A stretch of 64,000 bases of DNA, taken from assembly GCA_036362985.1 (NCBI GenBank), contig JAYGXS010000004.1:29168562-29232561 (forward strand). The letters run 5' to 3'. Numbering within the stretch: position 1 is the stretch's first letter; every line of letters begins with the position of its first letter. Below are positions 48,560 through 58,790 of this stretch, piece by piece. The notes below the pieces were generated by a model, which saw only the letters and a program-made list of their open reading frames with translations, searched no databases and was not told the origin of the DNA. Source of the stretch: Ligula intestinalis (Eukaryota; Platyhelminthes; Cestoda; Diphyllobothriidea; Diphyllobothriidae). The position numbers and the translations under genes were made by a program.

Positions 48560-48830
48560 AGAAGGAGACGACGACTCGATCGCTGGGACAAAATTTTACT
48601 CGCTGGACTTTTTGATAGCTGTCGCGAATTCGTCATCAGATACTTAATCAGCGAGCAGTAGCAGATACGGGTAGCGTATGCACAGGATTTTGCAGTATTT
48701 ATAGGATAAAGTCATTACTGTAAATATACAACGACAATTAACGGTAATTGCCTGTTTGCGTACTGACTGGCATGCGGGCTCTGACCTGCTGAACTTTCAT
48801 CAAGTGTGGTTGACTCGGATGGGATGATTG
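48560..48830 (-). mobile_element. PLE group F, single-arm tail
   Basis: Begins ACGACTCGATCGCTGGGACA, continues through GAATTCGTCATCAGATAC, AACGACAATTAACGGTAATT and GGCATGCGGGCTCTGACC. It corresponds to one arm of the palindrome 61515-61985, but the other arm is missing here, so the palindrome was formed (or lost) between the two copies. Confidence 0.7.
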
Positions 48831-49845
48831 CTCGCTTGTATAGCAAAAAGCGTTTGTGATCCTTGGTGTCATCTAATACGTTAAGTATGCCGGAAAAGTG
48901 CAAAAGATTATTCCGTACGCACAGTGCATGATGAATAGGAATAACGCGAAGTGTCAAGCTACAATTTACTCGATGAGCTAATTTACTGAGCCGGAAATTC
49001 TCCCGGACGGTGTCGGCCCGCTTAACACTTTATTCGTACGCGCAACGACCTCATGCTTGTATATTCGGCTCTTTGATTCTATCCGCTTGGTTAAATTTCT
49101 TATGCTGCGAGCGGGTGACCGCGATCTAGGACAGCAGGTCTATTAAAGCAAATAACGGACTGATTACCCTGAAAACAACCAACACCGCTGATGAAATTGT
49201 TTCTAGTAAGGAGTCGGATGGTTTAAAATGAGCGTTGATTGGACAAACTACGAAAAGGACTGATGAATGATGTGACTTTTGCTTTTGGATGGAAAATTTA
49301 TCCAGTATCAGTTTTCCTTCAATGTCTTCTTTTACCTGTATCTTATTGTTTGTAGTTTTACGTTTATTAAATTCTATATTTAGAATAATAATCGGCCTTT
49401 CTTCGCAACTATTATACTTGTTTGTGCCTTGATAACTCCCCCTTAAGAAATTAGATAAGTATTAAACCTAAGGATGAACACAAGGACTCAGCTTTAGGAA
49501 AAAACCACTGAAAACAAGGCCTCAGTGAAGTTTAAGCAGAGGGGTTTAAAGGATGTTTTTTATCATGATATGTTGGACTTACTTAATGATGTGAATAGGG
49601 TTCTGTGATTTATGAAAATTTACCAAGTCTGGCTAACGCATTGACCGTTTGTTACACAACAACGTATAGCAGAGACGTAAAACAATATAAGTAGCAGTAA
49701 CAATTATAATACTCATGTGCAATAAGTCTTGTGTGTGAAATCACCGAATTGCCACTGCCTAATAACCAGATGAATATCTTTAAACAACATAAATAAACCA
49801 CTAAGTTGCAATCACTGCTGCTGGCGAAGATCAAAATAAACGTAC
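48831..49845. other. Long-intron DNA next to the PDZ1 exons
   Basis: No gene or repeat recognised. The intron continues leftward to 30767. Confidence 0.5.
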
Positions 49846-49991
49846 CCATTTTTGTTTGGATGTATTCCAGTGTCAGATGTATCGTAGGCTCTGAGCATCG
49901 AGTGATTTGGACGATTTCGGAATGTGTTAGCCTGGAGGCTTCTATCCCATTAATGGCTTTAATTACATCGTTTACAAGAAGACAGTCGCTC
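49846..49991 (-). CDS. grip: GRIP-like scaffold, exon: second half of PDZ1
   Basis: Exon of 146 bp (1 + 48 codons + 1). The acceptor is TTGGTTTTCAG and the donor is ATGG|GTACGT. The first base completes the Arg codon of the exon ending at 50071. The product reads RSDCLLVNDVIKAINGIE (strand D; the usual GD is ND here), then LTHSEIVQITR (helix B) and PTIHLTLEYIQTKM (last strand, then a short linker to PDZ2). The RSD...DVIKAINGI string is close to the one after GRIP PDZ1 in other animals. The change of the conserved Gly to Asn before Asp is a small oddity. The following intron is about 19 kb. Confidence 0.9.
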
Positions 49992-50070
49992 CTGAAAACC
50001 AATTTAGAATAAAACTGAGAATTTATTGAAATTCTTTTTGAATATGATATCTGGTGGAGGGTATACTCAC

Positions 50071-50209
50071 CTATCCGCAATACTGTCTGGTCGAAGACCT
50101 GAAATTATGGGAAGACCACCGATGCTTGCACTGCTCGAAACTATCAATCCGAGGTTTGAATCCTTGGTTTTTTCTAGAGAAACGTCGACTTGGCCCACAA
50201 ATTCGTTAG
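50071..50209 (-). CDS. grip: GRIP-like scaffold, exon: first half of PDZ1
   Basis: Exon of 139 bp (2 + 45 codons + 2). The acceptor is TATTTGTATTTAG and the donor is ATAG|GTGAGT. The reading frame is the only one open across the exon: NEFVGQVDVSLEKTKDSN, then LGLIVSSSASIG (LGLI carboxylate loop), then LPIISGLRPDSIAD. In GRIP1 the first PDZ domain follows a short N-terminal region; here the exon begins in phase 1, so at least one more coding exon must lie upstream (above 50209), which I could not identify. Loss of the usual GG after the loop (SSS instead) is notable. Confidence 0.88.
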
Positions 50210-51176
50210 CTAAATACAAATATAAGAACGATTATATTTAGCACATGCATGTAAAGTAGCACATCAGCCAATATTTTGGTCCTTTTAGAAAGAAACATCA
50301 CAGAAAAGTCACTTCTAAATAAGCATTATATTTTGAAGTATATTTTAAGTGAAGCAACATGGCGGAAACAAATCCTTCTCGCTATTACTCAGATGGTTAA
50401 CATGGGTACCACTTAGGAGTCAGCGTAAACTGGAGGCCGTGTATATCGGTCCATACGCTGTTTCTGTATGTGGGAAACCAAGACGATCTACTTAATTATT
50501 AATAGTAGGCGTTATTTAGCTGGTTTCATTATAATCGAATGGAAACAAGGCTGCCAAAAAGAAGCACTGTTAAAAATTGACGATCAGTGGGTTATCTGAC
50601 GGAGCTGCATGGCAACCTTGAAGATAAAAATGTGGGCCCAGCTTTCAAAAATGGCCCTAATATGATTAGGTTCCAGGCAAATAATCCAAGACTGCAGGGG
50701 ATGGCAAAATCAAAGAAACGTTTTTGGGAAGATGTTCTGTTCAGACAAAAGACTTCAGTAGATCCTTTAAAGAAAAGAAGCAGGCTGTCGGAATTCAGTA
50801 AAGGGAATTTTCACCTGTTTCTGGAAGGCCCATTTCATTCACGTTTATTCGAGGGCGTAACATAATTATTCAGTTTACTTCTAGCCTCCGGTTTAGTCAT
50901 CTCAAGCCATTCATGTCTTATATAAAGACATGACTGACTTACAGACAGCTTCTTAACAGCCAAAATGATTATTCATCCCTCCCTGTCCTTCTCAAAAGTC
51001 TCGGTTATAATGGTGCTTCAATTCTCAGATAACAAAATAAGATGCCAGGTGATGCCACTGGAAAGACGTATTTTGCCGCTCATTTGGTAAATTCAGCGAC
51101 CTGATTTTAATTAAGAATACTATTTTGTCTATCGCATTAGTCAAAATCATCCTTTTGTGCTAACCGTTTCCGGGTT
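50210..51176. other. Upstream intron, nothing firm
   Basis: A 92-codon open frame at 50587-50865 (plus) is long for AT-rich DNA but has no recognisable domain and no partner. I do not call it a gene. Confidence 0.4.
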
Positions 51177-51889
51177 AGGTAGAATTCTACGTTGGATGCC
51201 AGAAATTGTTTAGCTTATCTAATGTTTTCGGTACAAAATAACGCGCCATAAATAAACACAGAAATTTACTTGCATTTGGGCGTGAAACAATTTGACCTTT
51301 TTAATTACTTACTTATATTTTATAGTTTGTTGGGTTTCTTGATATTTCTGAAAAAATGCTGGATGGTTAAGTGGCCATCTACATCAACTTACCTGGGGTA
51401 AAAATTACATTTCTCAAGTTAGATTTATATAGTTTGCGGCGCAAACCGCCGCGCACACCTTCAAGTTACGTGCGTACCAACTTAACGTTAGTTTATTTCA
51501 TTTAGTTTATTTAACTTATTCATATTTAAGTTCAGTTTACAGTTTAGTTTTGAGTTCCCTGTTATGTTTACTATTTTTCCTTTGATTTTAGATTTTTTTA
51601 AGCTATCCGAATTTAGCTAACTTTATTTTACGTTTTGGTTAGTCGATTTAATTTTAAATGACTATCTTTTGATTTAGTTATTTTCTTAATATTTGCGTAA
51701 CTTCACGTGATTATTTCAATAATTATTCCTGCCTTTTCTACTATTGAAGATTTTATTTTTTATTCATTTTTGCTTTCCTTTGTATTGCCTAGACTGTATA
51801 CCCTGTATTTCTCCCGTTCATGTAGTACAGAAGAATGGGGCTTTCGTGTGCTGTTCTGGGACCCAAAGTAGGATTCTACCCCGAGTTTG
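51177..51889. mobile_element. TIR element about 710 bp, copy 2
   Basis: Left end GGTAGAATTCTACGTTGGAT, then GCCAGA; right end TCTGGGACCCAAAGTAGGAT, then TCTACC. These are inverted copies, and the body matches the element at 34357-35041 (GGGTTTCTTGATATTT, CATCAACTTACCTGGGG, CGCCGCGCACACCTTCAA). Non-coding. Confidence 0.65.
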
Positions 51890-52449
51890 CTTGCAGGTAG
51901 CGCCTGCTCAAACGCATGGGACTGACCGTTACTCTGGACTTAGCCTACAGCATGCCGCAGGGATAGTCGACTTGCTTCTGTCTGTCCGACCTGGTATGAT
52001 CTAGGGGCAATAAACGGGATTCAGCACCACTTGAGATTGAACCCTGCAAAACATGTACTATCGGAATTTACAGCCAGCAACGACTCTCCTTAAATCCTAG
52101 GCAAAATTCTGAAAAGTCTGTTCGGTTTGGAGAGACTACTTAAATTGAGGTCTAATATTAAGCGACACCTTGCATAATCATCCGCTATTTAAGACAGGCC
52201 AGGATGCTAGCCTTCAAATGTAGTCCTTTTTCTTCGCATGCAAATCCAGCACTAAATAAGAAATGACGACACTACAGTTCCGAATCGGTGCAAAATGTAG
52301 ATATTTGCGAAAGATTAATACTTTTTCGCCAATCAGCATTTAGTAAGCTTATAATAATGATTCATATGTAGCCCATTTCTAAGTCATTCCAATCACGATA
52401 AGAAACTGGCTTTTTAACGAACATCGTTCCGACCGCTAACAAAAAGTAT
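51890..52449. other. Intronic or intergenic DNA, nothing recognised
   Basis: No gene seen. The part after 52280 may already belong to the decayed fold-back element that follows. Confidence 0.45.
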
Positions 52450-52930
52450 GTCATGTAAGAAATGGCTACTTAACAGTATACATTATATCCCTGACTGCTT
52501 TTATTGATTAGAATATGTTTTATTAAAAACTTGCACGATAAATGCTTTCTTGTACTCATTTGGTAGAAAATAACGCCATCTTTAAAATTTATCCTTAAAG
52601 AAAGGGTATTCTTGGGTTTTATAAAGGTGTCCCAATATGCGATTTTTTACGGTTGTGCGGTGTTCATTCATAATGCATCGTACTCGTCAATTTATGAATG
52701 CTGCCTTAAACGTGTACAGCATGATCCACATCTATTGCGTCATTTTATGAGAACTATGTGACTTCTTCCTCAGAAAGTAGGCAAAAATTACTTTTCCTTA
52801 AACAGGATTTACACAGCACGCAGTTTGTAAACCTTGAATTTAAGTGTAAAAGTCGGCAATTTGGAAACTTGTTTACAACCATACAATACACTTTCTTAAA
52901 GTATACAAATTAAAGAAGGCATACTCTGCT
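52450..52930 (-). mobile_element. Fold-back family, single-arm relative
   Basis: GTAAGAAATGGCTACTTAA, GCGATTTTTTACGGTTGTGC, GTGTTCATTCATAATGCATC and GAAGGCATACTCTGC align in order with the reverse complement of 43542-44532, including its centre. The outer arm ends are not preserved. Confidence 0.6.
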
Positions 52931-53640
52931 ACCCAAACCAGCTGAAGAAAGAATAATGCTGTAAATGATAAATGACAACTTATTTAATATGTTTTTTTAT
53001 ATTTATTTTGAATGCCTTTGCAAATTGAAATATTTTTTATCGATCAACTACGTAAATGCGTTGTTTTGCGTACTTAGTCTACAGCCAATCAAGTTTTTTC
53101 CCATGGGTTTCCTCAAGCAAATTAGCTCAAGGTTTCAAAAATGTAGAATCATGGGATATTTAAAGACCGCACGGCATCCATCCCCATAGCGATGCGTCTT
53201 CCCGCTACCTACTGCTCTCATGAAACAGAGGACAAATTTCTCGTGTAATGTAAAACGTCTGAGCATTGTATGGAATCTTCTTAAGAACGAATAGTAGCAT
53301 ATGCTATTCTTACATGAAAACATATAGCTTGTAAACTGAGAGTGTAAACTTAGATTTAAGAGTAGATCGGACGCAAAATTATTCGGGAATTCAAAGAAAA
53401 CGTCTTTTAAAACTAAACCTGTCTGTCCCTTGAATACAAACTTCACAGAAGGCTTAGGATACTACCAAATGAGTACAATAATGAATTAATTGGCGCACTT
53501 TATCTGTGAGATATATTTGAATTTTTAAAGGTAAAGAAATGCGAAAGTGAAGTGCGTATTAAGTAAGTAGTTATTTCAGAAGACAAATTGGCAAACAAAC
53601 GTTTGTTTTCGATAAATTGTCGCCAGGCCTTTACATTTGT
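52931..53640. other. Non-coding AT-rich DNA
   Basis: Nothing recognised. 53230-53400 could be a further distant fold-back relative, not shown. Confidence 0.4.
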
Positions 53641-53866
53641 ATGGTATGAATAAACTATGGTGGTTGGTGGACAGATGAAGTGTTCCCGTTGTCACGGTGG
53701 GGAGGAGTGGGGAGGAAGGGGGGTGTGGGGGGGAAGTTGGGGGAGTTGAGATCAGAGTGTCAATGTCTAGACGGCCCGGCGTCCAGGACCGCCGATAAGG
53801 TTTGCGTGGCTGGACTTGGGACTTGGTCGTCTCTGCGGGGGCCCGTTTCCGAGGCCTGTGGTCCGC
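53641..53866. repeat. Left arm of 220-bp inverted repeat, G-rich strand
   Basis: Inverted partner of 54574-54794. Contains repeated G3-G7 runs at 53699-53745, able in principle to form G-quadruplexes. Confidence 0.85.
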
Positions 53867-54794
53867 TGCGGTGTTTGGCGCAAACGGAGAAGAGGATTTG
53901 CTCGACTGATAGCATTGAAGAGGAGCTTAAGATTGTTGAAGGCGCGTTTCGACAAAATGGGTATCCTTGTCGATTTATCGCTAAAAACATGGCTGAAAGG
54001 CCGCCAAAGCCCTCAGTATTAACAGTGGAGAAGAAATGAATCTTCATCAGAGTCCCATCTCAAGGGGACGGACCAAGCGAACTACTAAGGAGGCGTCTGA
54101 GTCAAGCCGTAGCAACTACCTTCCCAGCAGCCAACGCCCATGTATTGTTCTCGACTACTCCCATCCTATACGGAGAGATTAAGGATAAACTGTCAGCGCA
54201 GACCATCTCAATGTGCATATATTCGTTTACCTGTTCCTGTGGGGCAGGATATATTGGTCGCAAGAGCCGGCGCTTGTCCAAAAGAGTAAGGGAACACATA
54301 CCCGCATGGTTATGGAAGGGCCAACTTCAAGGTGTAAACAGTTCAATCTTAGCGCACCTGGTAGACTTCGAACCATCACGTGGATGCCAAAGAGGCCTTC
54401 CGAGTGATTTACAAGGTGCCTTCAAGCTACTCAAAACTCTTCGAACAGCGTCTGATGGCGATGGCAGAGGCGGCCGCCATCAGGCTACGCAAACCACTGC
54501 TATGTGCCCAAAAGAATTTCGTCGCGGCGCCCCAGTTGCCATGGTCGAAACTAGGTAACACGGCCACCCACAACGGACCGCAGGCCTCGGAAACGGGCCC
54601 CCGCAGAGACGACCAAGTCCCAAGTCCAGCCACGCAAACCTTATCGGCGGTCCTGGACGCCGGGCCGTCTAGACATTGACACTCTGATCTCAACTCCCCC
54701 AACTTCCCCCCACCCCCTTCCTCCCCCCTCCTCCCCACCGTGACAACGAGAACACTTCATCTGTCCACCAACCACCATAGTTTATTCATACCAT
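53641..54794 (+). mobile_element. PLE group A with 3' UTR inverted at both ends
   Basis: Left arm 53641-53866 and right arm 54574-54794 are near-identical inverted copies of the C-rich 3' UTR plus its outer end (ATGGTATGAATAAAC / GTTTATTCATACCAT). Between them one coding strand runs 53870 to about 54550: end of the reverse transcriptase (KRICSTDSIEEELKIVEGAF, RQNGYPCRFIAKNM), an in-frame TGA at 54037-54039, a linker (RVPSQGDGPSELLRRRLSQA) and the GIY-YIG domain (MCIYSFTCSCGAGYIGRKSR). At about 54370 the frame shifts; the other frame continues VDAKEAFRVIYKVPSSYSKL to LCAQKNF. Dead, but the best PLE coding copy here. Confidence 0.85.
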
Positions 54795-54839
54795 ATAAGT
54801 AGTTATTGACAAATAGTATGGCCTGCAAACACACGGGAG

Positions 54840-54965
54840 ACTGGAGGCAGTCATACCCAAAACTCTATTGACTTCCCATCCGTGCCTCGAACTCGCGACC
54901 TCTTTGATCAGAGTCAAGCGCCTTAACTATTGAGCCACGACCTCATTGTCTTGCCGGTTTAAGGT
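54840..54965 (-). repeat. tRNA-derived SINE, second family
   Basis: Minus strand: GAGGTCGTGGCTCAATAGTT (A box) and GAGGTCGCGAGTTCGAGGCA (B box), spaced as in a tRNA. Same family as 61086-61235. Not called a tRNA gene: no proper acceptor stem and two diverged copies in the window. Confidence 0.65.
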
Positions 54966-55901
54966 CGTGGATATTGAGACTCGTTAATGAAAGTTCACTC
55001 AAACGCTAACGGGACCCACCTATCCCGCTCTGCCTAGGATCTCGACAGAATCCCTAATGGTCATAGTAGCTGGCGGTACAGGCAGTTAGTATTGCCAGAT
55101 AGTAGTTAGCCAGAAATGGTCATTCCAGTTTCCCTTGTTTCTGTTGAGGGCATACGCAGAGCGAGACAAATAAGTTTCGTTAGCGTTCGGGTGAGTGTTA
55201 ATCAACGAGAAAGCAGTCGTTTTTTTATCAGGCGCTGTCTACACAAGCGGTTGAAAAGACGCGTATTCAAAAACCGCCATCCTGCTGTCTTCAAAATAAC
55301 CTGGGATTCAGCAAAATGCTGGTTGATCTTACAAACTCTTTCTAATTGAAGAGGTAATTAAGAATTTCCGTTAACATGATATTGCATGTATTACTGACTA
55401 TAACTAGCCTTCTGTCCAAACACCTGGTGAGTCCGAATCTGCATGGTGGCAGTATCTTCCCGAATCACGGGGAGTTGTAGACTACCATATGGGTGTCTTG
55501 TCTTTAAAACATCAGCCAAGGGCCGGTGACTGTCTTCTTCCCGCTTGCTTGCAAATTTGGCAAGAGTCAAATTAAATTTTGGAAACATTTCCTCTTACTT
55601 CGCTTGTTAATGGCGAAGAAACTGTTGACGAGATTGCAGCTTACTGCCAACCTTTCAGGAGTCACTCAATGGTAAACTGACGATTTATAAAAATGAGGCT
55701 GAATATGTCTTTATTTAAAATTCAGGCTCCTGCACGTGAGTCCGATAAAAACAGAATCTCATCAACCTCCAAAATGCCCTTCGCTTTCACCAATGTTGAA
55801 CTTAGACGTACTTGCCCACATGCAGCCAACCTTATGTTTCAATTGAGATTTCGATAAATGTTTAAAGCAGAGTTTCCCAGGTGCAAATTTGTAAATTGCC
55901 A
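54966..55901. other. Region with an unexplained open frame
   Basis: 55391-55588 on the minus strand is open for 65 codons and has a balanced composition unlike its AT-rich surroundings (SKREEDSHRPLADVLKTRHP, then YGSLQLPVIREDTATM). No family recognised. A GT after CACCAG could be a donor, but no convincing acceptor precedes it. Confidence 0.3.
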
Positions 55902-55956
55902 GAACATCAGTATTTATTGGATCCATAAATTTCAGGAGCGCTCATCAGCTGCTACC
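55902..55956 (-). ncRNA. Hammerhead ribozyme, type I, group E copy 3, 3' end
   Basis: Minus strand: GGTAGCAG, CTGATGA (55948-55942), GCGCTCCT, GAAA (55933-55930), stem III TTTAT/ATAAA with loop GGATCCA, then TA and CTGATG. A15.1-U16.1 can pair, and the cleavage triplet is AUA, expected at 55911/55910. Inner stem I pairs CAG/CUG; the outer part is mismatched. Stem II is very short. Confidence 0.7.
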
Positions 55957-56399
55957 TCTCATTGCATAACATAAATGACGTAAGAGAAAATACAAAAGTG
56001 AATTCATACAGAAAAATCGATCAAATTGCAAGGTCATTGGATATGACCAAGAGGTAAATCAATAACGTAGGAAAGTAAAAACACTGTTGGCAGCAAAAAT
56101 GGGAAAAATGCCTAAGGCAGAAAAAATTGAGAAGGGTCTGTGTAAAACTGGGAGCCGGATTTTACCAGGGCAAAGCTAGGTTAACCACATGCTCCAACTG
56201 TTAACATAGGTCTGGTTTTGACCGCCGTATATAGGCTGCCTCCAGTTAGCGCAATGTACGAGTTTTTCCTGTCCCAACAAGTACACAGAAAGAAGTTTTA
56301 GGGTCCACAAAATGGTCCGTATCCAGCAAATGTTCCGTAATGAAGAACGAGGCGTGTTATGTTCCTGTTTAAAAAGGCAACTAGGATAATGCAATGGGA

Positions 56400-56453
56400 G
56401 GTAGCAGCTGATGAGCACTCCTGAAATGTATGGATCTAATATATCCTGCTGTT
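56400..56453 (+). ncRNA. Hammerhead ribozyme, type I, group E copy 3, inverted 5' end
   Basis: Plus strand: GGTAGCAG (56400-56407), CTGATGA (56408-56414), GCACTCCT, GAAA (56423-56426), stem III TGTAT/ATATA with loop GGATCTA, T, C, then CTGCTGTT (56446-56453). Stem I pairs over 8 bp (with G-U), the cleavage triplet is AUC at 56445, and all core bases are intact. Stem II has only a G10.1-U11.1-type closing pair, so activity would depend on a mini-stem. Confidence 0.75.
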
Positions 56454-57884
56454 ATTGAAATTTACAAATTTCAATGAATGAAAATATCAAAGTCCAGAAT
56501 GATTAGTGATATCTGAAATAGGTAATATTCTTAAATTTCATTTAAAAGAATACGTTATGATTGTTGTGTACACCGACTATTCAAAGGGATTTGCAATCAC
56601 TTTAAAGCAGGGCAACAGTTAACTATACCACTTCTCCTTGCGCTGAGACGCCTAGGTGTGAAGTTGTAACAACTGAAATTGCATAGCCCCCGACTAAAAG
56701 CTAAGCACTCCTTCAAATGCCAAAGGCAGTTTTGTTTGTATTTTAATTCAGCAAATAGGCAGGCAGGCAGTGAGATAAATAATAATAATCAAACAAATTC
56801 GCGGTGCATTTTGGCACTAGCTTAGTTCTTACTTCAGCGTCTCGACTCTCGTATGCGCAACTACATAAATTTATGCAACCTTTCTCCTTGCCAATTGCCA
56901 GGCTTTGCGGAGGTTCTTCGTTTGGTCTAGAGTGATCTTGACATCATGTGAAGCAAAAACCTGGATATCGTCAGCCGATATGATGTAGAAGAGGGAAGCA
57001 CAGCTTTTTCATTCCATTTCGGGCCTACTTGGTCTTCTGCCTAGAAGAGCCCTTTTTGCGCAGGATGGAGGAAGCCTATGTGTTCTGTTGCATTCACACA
57101 GTAACCGGAGGGCTGTTCAAATTGAGCCGCCGATTTTCCTCCTTCCAGTCGCATGTTTGAGTGCACGACGCTAGCACCATTTTCAAGGCTGTCCAATTTG
57201 ATCTGTGTTTGACGACTTTTCCAAGGACTTTTATCCACGATGTCTAAAATTGCAGTCATTGGCGATTATGGATTATTTTTGATTTCCCGATGTTGTGAGT
57301 TTGTGCGCCTAATTTGGTTTCTTTGGATTGATATTTTCAATAAAAGTGTATCGCTCCCTTTCATCAGGCTCCTTCAAACTATTTATGAGGATTTCAACAT
57401 ATGCATTTTGCAACTCGACAACACAACAAGCCTGCTTAAAGTTGCATTTGATTAATACACGCAAGACAGTTCTACGCAAGGGTTCAGTGTGCGAATTATC
57501 TACCGTGGATTTTATCCAATGATTTTGCAAACTATACACAGTTGAGCTTAAAACAAGTTAAGGTACAAGTCTTAAAGTGGCTGTAATTAACCCGGAAAAA
57601 TATACGTCTTCTTTATTAACAATTGTCAACAACGCTGATGAGCCCTCTTCCATGCAACTTAGAAATCGTGGACATTAAGACAATCAGGAATCCACGTCTG
57701 AAAATCACACAGTTTATGTTTGAATCTCAACTTACAATCCCATGGGTACTGCCTGCGTTACGTATAATTAAATCGCAAAAGTGGTTAGGCATTGCTGATG
57801 GGAAGGAGTAAGCGCGATGACTTGGCCCAGAACCTTATTCACCCGACTGTTCGGATTCCCGCTAAAAACACCATTAGAGACAGT
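56454..57884. other. Non-coding, one candidate unidentified exon
   Basis: 57041-57237 minus is open (DKSPWKSRQTQIKLDSLENG, then VHSNMRLEGGKSAAQFEQ) and preceded by CTGCAATTTTAG at 57240, a possible acceptor, but a good donor is lacking. It could be a 5' exon of the GRIP-like gene or chance. The rest holds nothing recognised. Confidence 0.3.
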
Positions 57885-58092
57885 TGAGAAGAAGATGACT
57901 CAATCGCTCGAACACTACTTTTATTCGCCTGAAATTTCGAGATCCGCCGCGGATTCGTCATCAGAGACAGAAGCAAATCCGCGACGGATCTTGAAATGTC
58001 AGGCGACTAAAAGTATTGTCCTAGCGATCGAGTCGTCTTCTTCTTCTCAATTTGTTCCTGGGACTCGCATGTTCACTTGTATTGGCAACTAG
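57885..58092. mobile_element. PLE group F tail palindrome, short
   Basis: Left arm 57885-57957 (minus orientation) and right arm 57977-58050 (plus orientation) are inverted copies with a spacer of about 19 bp. Right arm: AAATCCGCGACGGATCTTGA, AATGTCAGGCGACTAAAAGT, ATTGTCCTAGCGATCGAGTC. It continues to TTCCTGGGACTCGCATGTTC and TTGTATTGGCAACTAG, the outer end seen in other copies. Confidence 0.8.
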
Positions 58093-58504
58093 AGACAGTA
58101 TCAAAAGCGAGTACTCCGTAAACAGAGAGTTAACGCCTGCCTCCCCCCCCCTTCTCGAGGATAATTGCCGCCGCCATTTTGCGCTAATCGCTCGATGGTC
58201 GCCATGCTGAAAGGTCACCATCCAGGCTGGACGTGGATGTGATGATTGTTCTGCCATCTGGCTAACCGACACTGGCATTAGAAGATGTGTTCATCTGTGC
58301 GTTCTCTGATTGGTCAATTGCAGTACCCAAACTGAGTCCCAGTACCAATTATTACGCTTATATGGCACTCGAAGCGGCATATGAGAACAGAAACGACCTG
58401 TAATACAGATGGCTTGACGCTAAATTCCAGGTAAACTAGCCTTAGGGTTAAGATAAGATTGGAGTTAACGGTGGGGTGAAGACTCGAAGGTATTAACTGT
58501 GTTG

Positions 58505-58605
58505 TAACCTACCATACTAACAGCCTAGGTACTAGCTAAAAGGCCCAACTTACCATACTAACAGCCTAGGTGCTAGCTAAAAGGCTGTTATTATGGTAAG
58601 TTACA
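58505..58605. repeat. Tandem unit plus hairpin (TTACCATACTAACAGCCTAG)
   Basis: Two copies of CCATACTAACAGCCTAGGTR, then CTAGCTAAAAGGC, start at 58512 and 58553. The second is followed by AAGGCTGTTATTATGGTAAG, inverted to its own start, so 58549-58600 folds into a hairpin of about 19 bp. A related half is at 59150-59185 (GGGCTGCTATTATGGTAAGT). Flanks 58700-58770 and 58955-59015 are direct repeats (CTTATAGACCTTAAATATAC / CCTATAGACCCTAACTATAC). Confidence 0.65.
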
Positions 58606-58790
58606 ACATCCATTTATACTGCTAAAGTCTGTTTGTCGGCAGCAAGTGGATATTTTGCAGTCGTTGACGGATTTCAACCCAAATATAAACTAAAAATTTT
58701 GGCCTTAGCTTATAGACCTTAAATATACCGATATATACAGCGAACAGAAATTAATTTCTCATGAGATTAAAAAAATTGAGTATTTACCCT

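Larger units (their letters stand above)
55902..56453 (-). mobile_element. PLE group E, copy 3, bounded by inverted hammerheads
   Basis: Minus-strand coding remnant (about 56200-56390) is broken, but includes FKQEHNTPRSSLRNI, as in copy 1 (FKQENRTPRSSATEH). The 3' UTR runs down to 55902 and matches copy 1 over some 300 bp (TTGGCAGCAAAAATGGGAAA, GGTCTGGTTTTGACCG). The outer 55 bp at each end are inverted copies of each other and fold as hammerhead ribozymes. Length 552 bp. Confidence 0.8.

Noticed and set aside
50587..50865. 92-codon open frame on the plus strand
   Set aside because: No recognisable family and no second line of evidence.
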